From JABDMH01 sp965223215 (lineage in GTDB: Bacteria > Bacteroidota > Bacteroidia > Chitinophagales > Saprospiraceae), in assembly GCA_965223215.1 (NCBI GenBank), contig CBDCVZ010000010.1, forward strand, positions 1,240,001-1,304,000: a stretch of 64,000 nucleotides of DNA. Reading direction: 5' to 3'. The position numbers were made by a program, and so were the translations under genes. Position 1 is the stretch's first letter, and each line of letters begins with the position of its first letter. Positions 37,436 to 46,353 of this stretch are shown one piece after another. The notes under the pieces were generated by a model. The model did not search any database, was not told the DNA's origin, and worked only from the letters and a program-made list of their open reading frames with translations.

Positions 37436-38310
37436 TGGATAAATCGGTTCGATATACTTTCCTAGATTCCAGCGAAGATTTGAGTCTTAGAGCTCAAGCA
37501 AAACTGTTAAAGATACCACGCGGCAAATATTATTATAAACCAAGGGGAATGAGTTCTTTCAATTTACACTTGACTAAGTTGATTGATCGGCAGTATCATC
37601 GGACACCATTTTATGGAGTGCCTCGGATGACCGATTATTTAAATGATTTAGGGATCGGTCGAGTAAATCACAAACGTATTGAAAATCTGTACAAAATAAT
37701 GGATATCAGAGCCTTAGGTCCTAATCCGAACACAAGTAAATCAAACCCTGCCAAGTATAAATACCCCTACTTACTCCGAAATATGGTCATAAGTTATCCA
37801 AATCAGGTATGGGTAGCAGACATTACCTATATCGCTTTGCGGATGGGATATATGTATCTATTTGCTATCATGGATTTATATTCGAGGTTCATTTTAGCAT
37901 GGGACATATCGAATACGATGACATCTGCCTGGTGTAAATATGTTCTTGGTGAGGCGCTTGTGTTCTTTCCAAGTCCCGAAATTCTCAACACTGATCAAGG
38001 CGTTCAATTTACAGCTGACGCATGGACCAAGTATCTAGATTACAACGGTATCGAAATTAGCATGGATGGCAAAGGCAGAGCTATTGACAACGTTTTCATT
38101 GAAAGGTTCTGGCGGACATATAAGTATGAGTATCTCTTTCTAAATACGCCGAATGGAGGAAAAGAGCTTTATAATGAAACAAAAGAATACATGGATTTCT
38201 ACAACCATCAGAGAGCACATTCAACACTTGGAAAAGTAACACCTGCTGAGAAATACTACGGCAGTAAAACGTATTTTGTCACAACTAAATATTCAGGGTC
38301 TTTGGTTTAA
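37435..38310 (+). CDS. IS3-family transposase OrfB (DDE)
   Basis: The 291-residue reading frame contains an rve-type integrase core with all three catalytic acidic residues in conserved settings: VADITYI (first Asp), NTDQGVQFT (second Asp) and DNVFIERFWRTYKYE (Glu). The N-terminal HTH_21-like region (YHRTPFYGVPRMTDYLN) is present. The GTG listed as start is only the first possible codon; the functional enzyme is probably the OrfAB frameshift fusion. No disabling mutation is visible. Confidence 0.92.
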   Translation: MDKSVRYTFLDSSEDLSLRAQAKLLKIPRGKYYYKPRGMSSFNLHLTKLIDRQYHRTPFYGVPRMTDYLNDLGIGRVNHKRIENLYKIMDIRALGPNPNTSKSNPAKYKYPYLLRNMVISYPNQVWVADITYIALRMGYMYLFAIMDLYSRFILAWDISNTMTSAWCKYVLGEALVFFPSPEILNTDQGVQFTADAWTKYLDYNGIEISMDGKGRAIDNVFIERFWRTYKYEYLFLNTPNGGKELYNETKEYMDFYNHQRAHSTLGKVTPAEKYYGSKTYFVTTKYSGSLV

Positions 38311-38327
38311 AAATGGGGGGAAGCATA

Positions 38328-38673
38328 GACCATACTTACACAAATTTAGTTTCTGAGGCCGGAAAAAAAACTTTGTAAAGAATATTTCATGTGAATTCAT
38401 TCAATCTCAAATTTCGATGGCAACCCAGATAAAGCTGAAGAGGGCATTGCTAAATTAAAAAGATTAAGTCAAGCGCTGGATAAAAAGAAAGGGTTGCAGT
38501 GACAATTTAACGCGAAGGGCAGAAATATCCCTTATGTGATGCGTGGCGTAGGATGAATAATAAAATTAAGGTATATTAGATTAACGTCAAGCAGTTAGGT
38601 GTCTTTTTTTCTACTTTATGAACCACATTCATACCGCGTAATCGGTTCGAAACAGTCCCAAATAAATCGTTAG
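38328..38673. other. intergenic stretch, no gene recognised
   Basis: A short open frame near 38400-38502 (FDGNPDKAEEGIAKLKRL ... KKKGLQ, then a stop) has no start codon and no family I know, so it may be the tail of a decayed gene. The rest has no clear signal. Confidence 0.35.
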
Positions 38674-39069
38674 ATGACCAAAATTGATCCAATAATCGCT
38701 GTAAAAGACGTAAACGCCAGTGCCCGGTGGTATCAATCTGTTTTCGGCTGCAGAAGAACCCACGGTGGAGATGATTTTGCTGTCTTAGAAGACAACCTTG
38801 GTGAGATTTTGCTTTGTCTGCATAGGTGGGGAGAGCACGGGCACCCGACCATGCACAATTCCAATGTTACGCCCGGCAATGGATTGATCTTATATTACAA
38901 AACTGAAAACATCTACGGTATCCGCCAAAACGTAGATAAATTGGCAAGCTATCCACTTGAAGAAGACATCCATGTAAATCCAAACTCATTGAGAAAAGAA
39001 TTTTCACTGCGAGATCCTGATGGGTACTACATTACCATCACTGAATATCATGAATATGAGGGCAAATAA
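38674..39069 (+). CDS. VOC-family protein (glyoxalase/bleomycin-resistance fold)
   Basis: The 131-residue protein begins IDPIIAVKDVNASARWYQSVFGCR and ends FSLRDPDGYYITITEYHEYE, typical of single-domain VOC proteins. The region near WGEHGHPTMHNSN is rich in histidines. It is the fourth VOC gene in this window, but its sequence is not closely related to the others as far as can be judged by eye. Function is unknown. Confidence 0.8.
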   Translation: MTKIDPIIAVKDVNASARWYQSVFGCRRTHGGDDFAVLEDNLGEILLCLHRWGEHGHPTMHNSNVTPGNGLILYYKTENIYGIRQNVDKLASYPLEEDIHVNPNSLRKEFSLRDPDGYYITITEYHEYEGK

Positions 39070-39331
39070 TGCCGCTACTGTTATTTTTTAGCAGGTGCTG
39101 AAAATAAACTGATTATTTGCATCCACCAGGAGGTAGTAGATCCAGATTAATCGCAGGGATAAGGATGAATGCTACACCTCTTTCATAAGGAGAGCTCACG
39201 TTCAAAATCTAATCCAAAACACCCAGGAGGTTTAACAAATCAAATTAATATTTTGAAATGCATTCGGCATTGCATGATCTAAATTCTGAAAAACAAGCTA
39301 TCTTTTTCTCAAATATGCAAATCATCGATCT

Positions 39332-40918
39332 ATGACCTATACCACTGTCTGCCTCCGAATCCTCTTCTTTCTTCTACCATTTATCCATGGGTCGGCGCAA
39401 ATGGAAGTCGACCTACTGATCACGAATGGAAAAATTATTGATGGTACGGGGAATCCGTGGTATTACGGAGATGTGGCCATTAAGGGGGATAAGATCGTAG
39501 GGATCGGCATAGATCAAAATGTGTCGGCACGTCAAATCATCTCTGCACGAGGTCAAGTTGTATGCCCCGGATTTATTGACGTTCATAGCCATATCGAGAG
39601 TAGTATTTTTCAGAGACCTGAAGCCGCCAACTTTTTGCATGATGGTGTTACTTCCATCGTGACTGGCAACTGCGGAGGTTCGCAAACCAATATGGCCGTA
39701 TTCTTTAGGGAGTTGGAAGATACCGGTATATCACTCAATGTCGCAGCATTAATTGGCCACAATTCAGTACGAAGACAAGTGATGGGTGCCACCGACCGGG
39801 CACCGACTAAGGAGGAGTTGGACAGCATGAAACAAATTGTTAGGCAGGCGATGGCAGAGGGAGCGGTGGGTTTTTCAACGGGTTTGATATATGTGCCCGG
39901 CACCTATTCAGAAACAGCAGAGGTAGTTGAGCTAGCCAAGGAGGCATCGGCGTATGGAGGGATCTATGCCTCACACATGCGAAACGAAAGTCACAGCATT
40001 GAGGAGGCCATCGCGGAGGCTGTAAACATTGGCCGGGAAGCCAATATGCCCGTGGAGATATCCCATTTTAAAGTTTCGTCAAAAAAGATGTGGGGATTCA
40101 GTAAGCGGACGATCCAACTCATCGAAGACTATAGGAATCAAGGAATTGATGTTACGGTGGATCAATATCCTTATCCGGCTTCAAGTACTTCACTTGCTGT
40201 CGTACTGCCCAGTTGGTGTCTGGCGGGTGGGATGGATTCACTGGATGCCCGACTTGACATTGATTCAGTACGGGACCGAATCGTGGCCGAAATGAAAGAC
40301 ATGTTGGCAAAGGATGGGGTTGAAGATTATAGCTACTGTGCCATTGCGAGATGCCCATGGGACTCTACCTACAACGGAAAGAGAATTCCTGAAGTAACCG
40401 AAATGAGAACCAGCAGTCGTGCTCTTGATCACCAAATCGCAACCATCCTAGAAATGGTGCGGAAGGGAGAGAGAATCCAGATGGTGTTTCATAAGATGAA
40501 TGAGGAGGATGTCGGCCGAATCATGCAGGCTCCGTTCACCATGATCGCTTCGGATGCTGGCATTCCACAATTCGGTTACGGAGTACCCCATCCACGAGCC
40601 TATGGAACCAACACACGTGTCCTTGGCCGCTACGCGAGGGAACTAAATCTGATATCACTCGAGGATGCCATTCGCAAAATGACCTCCCTTCCTGCCCAGA
40701 GATTCAAATTTAGCGATCGCGGTTTGATCAAGCCGCAATATCGAGCAGATATTGTCATCTTTGATCCCCATGAGGTCGCTGATCTTGCCACTTTTGATCA
40801 ACCGCACGCTTACCCTGTTGGTATTCATTCCGTCATTGTCAATGGAAAAGTGACCATAGCGAATGGAAGGCACACGGGAGCTAGAGCAGGAATGATCTTA
40901 AAATTGAGGTCAGACTAG
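39332..40918 (+). CDS. N-acyl-D-amino-acid deacylase/D-aminoacylase-type amidohydrolase
   Basis: The 528-residue secreted protein (signal peptide to about residue 22) belongs to the amidohydrolase superfamily, D-aminoacylase branch. Motifs include LLITNGKIIDGTGNPWYYGD, GFIDVHSHIE (metal-binding HxH), SIVTGNCGGS and ASHMRNE, and ASDAGIP near residue 410. It is likely a zinc hydrolase that removes acyl groups from N-acyl-D-amino acids or opens related cyclic amides in the periplasm. Together with the S9, P1 and penicillin-acylase genes it points to use of modified peptides. Confidence 0.87.
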   Translation: MTYTTVCLRILFFLLPFIHGSAQMEVDLLITNGKIIDGTGNPWYYGDVAIKGDKIVGIGIDQNVSARQIISARGQVVCPGFIDVHSHIESSIFQRPEAANFLHDGVTSIVTGNCGGSQTNMAVFFRELEDTGISLNVAALIGHNSVRRQVMGATDRAPTKEELDSMKQIVRQAMAEGAVGFSTGLIYVPGTYSETAEVVELAKEASAYGGIYASHMRNESHSIEEAIAEAVNIGREANMPVEISHFKVSSKKMWGFSKRTIQLIEDYRNQGIDVTVDQYPYPASSTSLAVVLPSWCLAGGMDSLDARLDIDSVRDRIVAEMKDMLAKDGVEDYSYCAIARCPWDSTYNGKRIPEVTEMRTSSRALDHQIATILEMVRKGERIQMVFHKMNEEDVGRIMQAPFTMIASDAGIPQFGYGVPHPRAYGTNTRVLGRYARELNLISLEDAIRKMTSLPAQRFKFSDRGLIKPQYRADIVIFDPHEVADLATFDQPHAYPVGIHSVIVNGKVTIANGRHTGARAGMILKLRSD

Positions 40919-41081
40919 CTAGAGGTACCCAAACCGATCGATGTTGACTTGGTAGGTGTGAACAAAGTCTGGCAATTACGAATGCCAGCACATCCACAAT
41001 TTATGTACTTTGGAATTAATCAATTTAACATAATATTCTCGCATCGTAACAGTAGGCTCAGCGTGATGATTTAGATTCCTA

Positions 41082-41320
41082 TTGAATCCAATCGCTCCAT
41101 CTACCTTTATTAAAGTGGAAGGTAAATATGCGGGCTTTGTCTTGGTGAACAAAGATTTTAAGGTACCTGATAATCCCATTGGTCAAGTGGTCTCGGAGTT
41201 TTTTGTAATGCAGAGATACCGGCGACATAGTCACTAGAGGAGATTTTTCGAGGCAATATATAGAGGAGAATGGTGTGCGAAAACAGGTACTTACCTTTAC
41301 AAACTGAAGCCCAGAAATCA
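41082..41320 (+). pseudogene. decayed GNAT acetyltransferase fragment
   Basis: A frame without a start codon encodes STFIKVEGKYAGFVLVNKD and SEFFVMQRYRR, which match the central beta-strands and the acetyl-CoA loop region of GNAT proteins (xVdGxxAGFalV ... EFFVlrkYRRkGiG). A stop codon at 41235-41237 interrupts the loop, after which a short stretch (FFEAIYRGEW) resembles the next helix and strand. The N-terminal part is missing or too degraded. The region 40919-41457 holds no other gene. Confidence 0.55.
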
Positions 41321-41457
41321 TTTGTTTATTTGGTTCTTAAATATGTCTACAACCTCTGTAATGCACTTTTATAGCCCATATTAAATCTGTCGAGTAAGCT
41401 TGGTTAAGGGCATGCAGATCAATGGTTCGCACCTGGCAAAAACTACTATGGAATGTG

Positions 41458-42480
41458 TCATTTCTTATCCTCCTTGGCTGCGTTTTCGAAAGCAAATCTT
41501 AAGTTTATTGCGTAAAAACGATCAAACCACCAATCGGCATATGCATCTGGGATGTGAATGGCTATCTCAACAGACTGTTTTTTCAAATGTAGATCGGCGG
41601 CGGCGGCTTCCAGATCCAACAAATAATTTTTCATTTGGTCAATTAGTTCCTTATTTCCGAGAGCGCCATGCCCTGGCATGATGGTCTTTAGGTCGAGCTC
41701 ATTCAAAAAGTCAAGCCAGTTTTTCCAGGCTTTGATCGATCCATGAGCTACATAGGGATGACAGTCATTGAAAATGAGGTCACCAGCAAACAGAATTTCA
41801 TCATCAGGTAAATAGAGGACAAGATCACTTTCAGTATGTCCGGGGCCTCTGGCAATCAATTGTACCCTATGCCTAGATCCGTCCAAGGTGAGAATGCTGT
41901 CTACAAAAGTATTCGGCAGACGTGTTTTGATATCAAGATGACTTGTCGACAATATTTGGTAGTAAGGTCGCCACATAAGTATTTTCTCATATTCCCTGGA
42001 AGTCTGATCCCCGTCAAATGATCTGTACAATGAATCATACATGGATAACCTGGCGGGTGCATATTCTTTTTCGCTCTCAATATCCAAGGGTTCTTGCTCC
42101 TCAATGATTTCCTTGGTTCTCCTGGTACTGATGATTTTTATCTGCTCAGAGAAAACTTGATTGCCACGAATGTGGTCATTATGTGCATGACTGTTAATCA
42201 CATACTTGACGGGAGATAAATCCATTTCATCAAGCATTCCTAATAGTTCCTCAGCTACCTTTGGAGATAAGAAGCTGTCAAAAATGATGGTCTCTTCTCC
42301 ATTGTCGACGATGCCCACGTTGCAAATAGCCTTTCCTCCAAGTCTGTGGATGCAACTATATACACCGTCGCCAAGTTTCACCATTTCAAAGTTCACCGAA
42401 TCACTAAATTCGTCTGGCTTAACCCGGCAGGTCACAAGTAATCCCAGAGATAAAAATATTATAATAAACTTAGTCCCCAA
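41458..42480 (-). CDS. metallo-beta-lactamase-fold hydrolase, lipoprotein; start displaced by IS66
   Basis: The 340-residue frame starts with TTG at 42480. A lipoprotein signal follows (FIIIFLSLGLLVTC, Cys18). The MBL motif HxHxDH is at residues 98-103 (HAHNDH), followed by GPGHTESDLVLYLP (His), FAGDLIFND (Asp) and IMPGHG (His), so the metal site is complete. The family includes B1/B3 lactamases, quinolone- and lactone-hydrolases; the substrate is unknown. An IS66 element sits 30 bp upstream. If its target duplication is collapsed, the frame extends 17 codons to an ATG-ATG on the far side of the element, so the native start may have been cut off and TTG may be only a fallback. Confidence 0.83.
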   Translation of the reverse strand: MGTKFIIIFLSLGLLVTCRVKPDEFSDSVNFEMVKLGDGVYSCIHRLGGKAICNVGIVDNGEETIIFDSFLSPKVAEELLGMLDEMDLSPVKYVINSHAHNDHIRGNQVFSEQIKIISTRRTKEIIEEQEPLDIESEKEYAPARLSMYDSLYRSFDGDQTSREYEKILMWRPYYQILSTSHLDIKTRLPNTFVDSILTLDGSRHRVQLIARGPGHTESDLVLYLPDDEILFAGDLIFNDCHPYVAHGSIKAWKNWLDFLNELDLKTIMPGHGALGNKELIDQMKNYLLDLEAAAADLHLKKQSVEIAIHIPDAYADWWFDRFYAINLRFAFENAAKEDKK

Positions 42481-42587
42481 GCTCCGAAGCCTTCCGGAGG
42501 TAGGCTGGTCTTCATAGGTAAGCGTTCGGGTATGTACGTGTATGAAGGGAAGCTTGAGAACGCGACCTTAGTGAAAAATAAGAAAAC

Positions 42588-42872
42588 ATGAGAAGAAGCA
42601 AAGAAAAGATGTTCCCGCTGATGGATAAATATGATCAAAGCGGCCAAAGCAAGGTCGAGTTTTGCAGGCAACAGGGTCTAAATATGGCGGTGTTCTGGTA
42701 TTGGTATCGAAAATATAAGAAGGTTATAAAGGAGCCTCGGAAGGACTTTGTGGAGGTGCAACAAATTCCTATGGGGAGAATAAAAATGGAGCTGGAGGTT
42801 GGAGATCAGAAACTATTCTTTTATGAGTATCCTTCAGCTAGATATGTTCAAGATATTTTGGGTATTAAATGA
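42588..42872 (+). CDS. tnpA: IS66 accessory protein TnpA
   Basis: The 94-residue protein has the N-terminal helix-turn-helix of IS66 TnpA: MFPLMDKYDQSGQSKVEFCRQQGLN..FWYWYRKYKK. Its stop overlaps the tnpB start by 4 bp (ATGA), so translation is coupled. It is needed with TnpB and TnpC for transposition in IS66 elements; its precise role is not established. Confidence 0.87.
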   Translation: MRRSKEKMFPLMDKYDQSGQSKVEFCRQQGLNMAVFWYWYRKYKKVIKEPRKDFVEVQQIPMGRIKMELEVGDQKLFFYEYPSARYVQDILGIK

Positions 42873-43213
42873 TCAACCTACCATCAGCTCGGCGATATTA
42901 TCTTTATAGGGAAGCGGCAGATATGCGTAAGAGCTTTAATGGTTTGTGTGGCATAGTGAATAATGAAATGTCATTAGACCTACGAGGGGGAGACGGATTT
43001 ATTTTTATTAATAAGCGCAGGACACTGATCAAGATCTTAATATGGGATCGAAGTGGTTTTGTAATTTATTACAAGAAGCTCGCGAGCGGCACAATTCAGG
43101 TTCCCTCAGGAGAAGCAGCAGAGGTGAGTGTGGCCACATTAATGATGATGTTAGAAGGAGTTGATCTCAGGGGTTCTCGGATGAGGAAAAGATATGGTCC
43201 ACAACGTGCTTAA
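42869..43213 (+). CDS. tnpB: IS66 accessory protein TnpB
   Basis: The 114-residue protein matches the IS66 Orf2 family (TnpB): YYLYREAADMRKSFNGLCGI near the N-terminus, then FIFINKRRTLIKILIWDRSGFVIYYKKL and a C-terminal VDLRGSRMRKRY. It is not related to the RNA-guided TnpB nuclease of IS200/IS605. The start overlaps tnpA by 4 bp. Confidence 0.92.
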   Translation: MINLPSARRYYLYREAADMRKSFNGLCGIVNNEMSLDLRGGDGFIFINKRRTLIKILIWDRSGFVIYYKKLASGTIQVPSGEAAEVSVATLMMMLEGVDLRGSRMRKRYGPQRA

Positions 43214-43261
43214 ATCAGAAATATATTGTGAAAATAGTTTATATGATCTTATCTTTAGGTC

Positions 43262-44743
43262 ATGGATTTGGAAGGATTATCCAAGTCGGATTTAATTGCC
43301 CTAAATGTAAAGCAGCAGGCAATAATTGATCAGCTTCAGTTCGAACTAACTCAGCTGAAACGTGCGATATTTGGGAGTAAATCTGAGCGTTTTATGCCAG
43401 ATAGCCATTCGGTACAAGGGAATCTATTTTCGGAAAACAGCAATGGAGAAAATGAACAAAGAGACGTAGCTGAAAAAATTATCTCCATCAAGAAGAAACC
43501 GAAGAAGAAGCCTATAAGACAGAAGTTGCGCGAGGATTTACCTCGGATTGAAACTACATTGGAGCCTGATGTGGATACTGCTGGAATGACGAGGCTTGGA
43601 GTCGAAGTCAGCGAGAAACTTGAGATCGAACCAGTCAAGTTCTATGTGAGAAAGACAGTTCGGCCAAAATATATTGATTCCACCAATAGGATTCATATAG
43701 CACCTCTAAAAGATCCATTTCCTAAATGCATGGCTGGTGCTAGCCTAGTAGCACATGTAGCTGTGCAAAAATATGTTGATCACCTTCCTCTCTATCGGCA
43801 AAGCAAAATATTTAGAAGGGAGCAGATTGATATACCGAGATCGACCTTGAATGGTATGATCAATCGAGCAGCAAGATTACTTCAACCCCTTTACTTGGTG
43901 CTGGGCAAATTAATTTTGGAATCTGGCTATTTACAAGCAGATGAATCCAGTATCCCAGTATTGACGACCGATAAACCAGGAAGTGCCATGAAAGGCTGCA
44001 TGTTGGCTAAAGTTGCTCCGGAAGAAAAACTTGTAGTATTCGACTATATTAAAACCAAGCAAAAACCTAATATTCTTGGATCCCTAGCCGGATTTAAAGG
44101 ATATCTGCAGGTCGACGGAAATGTGACCTACGAAAGCAAAGGAAAAGAAGAAGGAATTGAGCTAATGCACTGTCTTGTGCACAGTCGTCGTAAATTTGAA
44201 CAGGCCCAAGAGTATGATCGAGTTCGATCTACTCACGTCCTAATTGAAATTAAGAAAATCTACATGTTGGAACGTCAGTTTTCTGAGGCTCACTTAGGGC
44301 ACCAGAGCATAGCTGAGAAAAGACAAAAACAGACGGTTCCGATTCTGCAGGATCTCAAGGAATGGTTAGAGAAAAATTATGATGACCACGCACCGCCCAA
44401 TCCATTTATGAATGCCCTTCGTTATATGTTACTCAGGTGGCCAGGATTAACTAAATTCACAGAGAATGGCAGCTTAAGGCCAGATAACAATTTGATCGAA
44501 AATCAAATTCGTCCACTGGCATTGGGTCGAAAGAATTATTTATTTGCTGGTTCTCATCAGGGAGCCAAGAACGCAGCAATATTTTATTCACTATTTGCAA
44601 CCTGCCGACTTCATGGCCTTGATCCAAAGATGTGGTTGCAAGACGTACTTAATCGTATCGCTGATCATCATGTTAATAAACTCGAAGAACTACTACCCAC
44701 TGCTGAATACAAATTTGCCAGCCAGGAAAATCTAGCCGCATAA
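43262..44743 (+). CDS. tnpC: IS66 transposase TnpC
   Basis: The 493-residue transposase has a coiled N-terminal region (QAIIDQLQFELTQLKRAIFG), the KSERF motif after it, and the DDE catalytic domain. Candidate catalytic residues are the Asp in LQADESSIPVL, the Asp in LQVDGNVTYE and the Glu in NNLIENQIRPLALGRKNYLF. The C-terminal region ends in a small IS66_C-like domain (AIFYSLFATCRLHGLDPKMWLQDVLNRI). Length is typical of the family; there is no frameshift. Confidence 0.93.
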   Translation: MDLEGLSKSDLIALNVKQQAIIDQLQFELTQLKRAIFGSKSERFMPDSHSVQGNLFSENSNGENEQRDVAEKIISIKKKPKKKPIRQKLREDLPRIETTLEPDVDTAGMTRLGVEVSEKLEIEPVKFYVRKTVRPKYIDSTNRIHIAPLKDPFPKCMAGASLVAHVAVQKYVDHLPLYRQSKIFRREQIDIPRSTLNGMINRAARLLQPLYLVLGKLILESGYLQADESSIPVLTTDKPGSAMKGCMLAKVAPEEKLVVFDYIKTKQKPNILGSLAGFKGYLQVDGNVTYESKGKEEGIELMHCLVHSRRKFEQAQEYDRVRSTHVLIEIKKIYMLERQFSEAHLGHQSIAEKRQKQTVPILQDLKEWLEKNYDDHAPPNPFMNALRYMLLRWPGLTKFTENGSLRPDNNLIENQIRPLALGRKNYLFAGSHQGAKNAAIFYSLFATCRLHGLDPKMWLQDVLNRIADHHVNKLEELLPTAEYKFASQENLAA

Positions 44744-44793
44744 TCACTTAAAATCCAGGCTACCTGTGAATCGCCGAACGCTTACCTTCATAG

Positions 44794-45404
44794 TAACCGT
44801 ACATCATTCCTACTAAGATAAAAATCCTCTCTTACTGACCATCGCTAGCTCTACCCAATGAGGTGTGATCTATCAAAAGTAATGCAAATTCTTACACTCA
44901 CCTGATTCACCATGGGTCATGCCAATGATTGGCACCAATAAGTATGTGTTTTTTGACCCAGCCTTAACTAACCAAAAAAGGATATTAATTCGACATACAT
45001 TTAATTCCGTAAGGTAGGTTTGGGTGCTTAGGAAAGATCAATTGGTTCACCTATTGGATTCACTATCATGTGGAGGAGAATGTTCCAACAGCCCGTGCCA
45101 AAATCCAGTCGTGAGATTATCTTCCAGAACATTCAGAAAGATTTCATCAAAGGAGATGCTCGTCGTCTAAAGCATCTAATCCTCCTTCTTTTCTTCGGCA
45201 GGGAATTTTGCCAACTGCTCTTCAAAGCACTTCCTCAAAAATGGTAGGGGTATACGAAGTTTTAAGATGCATGAGCAAAATTTAGTCGAGGGGCGAACCG
45301 AGTCCCGACAACGTATATCTCCCATTAGCTGTCCCGAGTGAAGAGTTAGTGAGAGCGCAGAAGCAGTGCGGACTGTAGCGAAGCAAGTTTTCTCGATTGA
45401 ACCT
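44794..45404. other. 611-bp gene-poor stretch between IS66 and the methyltransferase gene
   Basis: No convincing gene is visible. A 91-codon minus-strand frame at 45176-45451 overlaps the end of the methyltransferase gene and shows no family. Around 45288-45312 a short stem can form (GTCG, bulged A, GGG pairing with CCCGAC), lying downstream of the methyltransferase stop. It could be part of a terminator or another structured element, but no T-run follows. Confidence 0.35.
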
Positions 45405-46133
45405 TCACACTTTTTCAATGATCGCAGCATACTTATGGTCTCCAGCCTCAATAAACTTTTTGACTTTCCAGCCAGTATCTTTGAGAATCTCTCTCATTTC
45501 TTTCTTGGAAACCAGTAAGTAATCAAACCAATTTCCAACATAATTTCTAAATCTTATTCTGATTCGAAGTTGGCCGGGCATTCTTCCTCTTTTTTTGTTG
45601 AATTTGTGGTATTGCAGGTGCACCGGATCATCGGTTTTGTAAGGATCAATATTTTCAGTAATGATTAAGGCATTGGGGCTGGTTATTTTATGGAATTTTT
45701 TGAGTAGAGATTTGGCTTTTTCCAAACTGGCAAAAAGTCCGAAGTTGTTACCGTACATGAGAACTGTATCAAAAGTATTTGGTCTGAATGTTCCAATCTT
45801 TTCAATAGGCAAAACTTTTGCGTGTTTCACGCCACGTTTTTTACAAACTTTGATCGCCAAAGGAGAATTATCAATGGCAACAACGTCAAAACCTTTCTTT
45901 TGCAGATAAAGTGAAACACGTCCAGCCCCGGAGCCGACATCTAATATGTTGCCGCGGGCATATTTGATTGCCTGCTTCTGAATTTTTGGCCAATCTTTGA
46001 ATTCGGCAAAGTAAGCAGATGCGCCCTCAGAAAAATCTACAAAACCGTCATCTCTTTCAACGATTTCGTATGATTTTTTGCCTTGGCAGAAGGCCCATAC
46101 TTCTTGGCCGTATGCATCTCTTTTTGGATCCAT
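45405..46133 (-). CDS. class I SAM-dependent methyltransferase
   Basis: The 242-residue protein has a Rossmann-type methyltransferase core. Motif I is NILDVGSGAGRVSLYL (about residues 83-98), followed by VVAIDNSPLAI (motif II acidic residue), LMYGNNFGL (motif IV region) and ITENIDPYK (motif VI). The N-terminal part has the conserved DFSEGASAYF. The product is lysine-rich and its gene is more AT-rich than its neighbours, which suggests horizontal acquisition. It is an orphan: on one side lies a gene-poor stretch and IS66, on the other a 132-bp satellite array. The substrate is unknown. Confidence 0.82.
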   Translation of the reverse strand: MDPKRDAYGQEVWAFCQGKKSYEIVERDDGFVDFSEGASAYFAEFKDWPKIQKQAIKYARGNILDVGSGAGRVSLYLQKKGFDVVAIDNSPLAIKVCKKRGVKHAKVLPIEKIGTFRPNTFDTVLMYGNNFGLFASLEKAKSLLKKFHKITSPNALIITENIDPYKTDDPVHLQYHKFNKKRGRMPGQLRIRIRFRNYVGNWFDYLLVSKKEMREILKDTGWKVKKFIEAGDHKYAAIIEKV

Positions 46134-46335
46134 ATTGGTGATTGATTCAATTATCTAAAAAAAGTTTCAGTGATAGTGACTTCGAGGAAATTACGTTTAT
46201 CATCTAATATGAGGCTATTACCGTTAGCAGCACTACCGTCCAGAATTGCACAATTCATCCATGTACGTCATTGTTCTACGCATAGTTAACTCATTATCAT
46301 TAGGTTACACCTAGTCGTAGTATACGTTTATTACC

Positions 46336-46353
46336 GTAATATCCGGATATTAC
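46336..46353. repeat. 18-bp perfect palindrome at a satellite unit junction
   Basis: GTAATATCCGGATATTAC is its own reverse complement. The same perfect form occurs at the junctions of the units starting 46481, 46745, 47669 and 48590. Ten junctions carry GCGG instead of CCGG in the centre and three have other changes. Just before it, TATTAC-C-GTAATA adds an overlapping inverted repeat, so the junction has alternating arms that could extrude or bind a dimeric protein. Confidence 0.8.

Larger units (their letters stand above)
37089..38327 (+). mobile_element. complete IS3-family insertion sequence (IS150-type)
   Basis: The element is about 1.24 kb long. Imperfect terminal inverted repeats start TGTACTTCCCCCC on the left and, read inward from the right, TATGCTTCCCCCC. 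A 3-bp direct repeat GAC flanks both ends (37086-37088 and 38328-38330), as expected for IS3-family transposition. It encodes OrfA and OrfB with a -1 frame relation. Both frames look intact, so the element may be active. Confidence 0.88.
42518..44785 (+). mobile_element. complete IS66-family insertion sequence
   Basis: The 2268-bp element has terminal inverted repeats beginning GTAAGCGTTCGG on both sides (left at 42518, right ending at 44785). It is flanked by a perfect 8-bp target duplication CTTCATAG (42510-42517 and 44786-44793), the size typical for IS66. It carries the usual three genes tnpA, tnpB and tnpC in that order. All three frames are intact and the target duplication is undamaged, so insertion may be recent. 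Confidence 0.95.

Noticed and set aside
42869..43213. RNA-guided TnpB nuclease
   Set aside because: The name is shared, but this is the IS66 Orf2 protein: 114 residues, no RuvC motifs.
45176..45451. 91-codon minus-strand frame downstream of the methyltransferase
   Set aside because: It overlaps the methyltransferase 3' end, lacks a recognisable domain and has a composition unlike a real protein.
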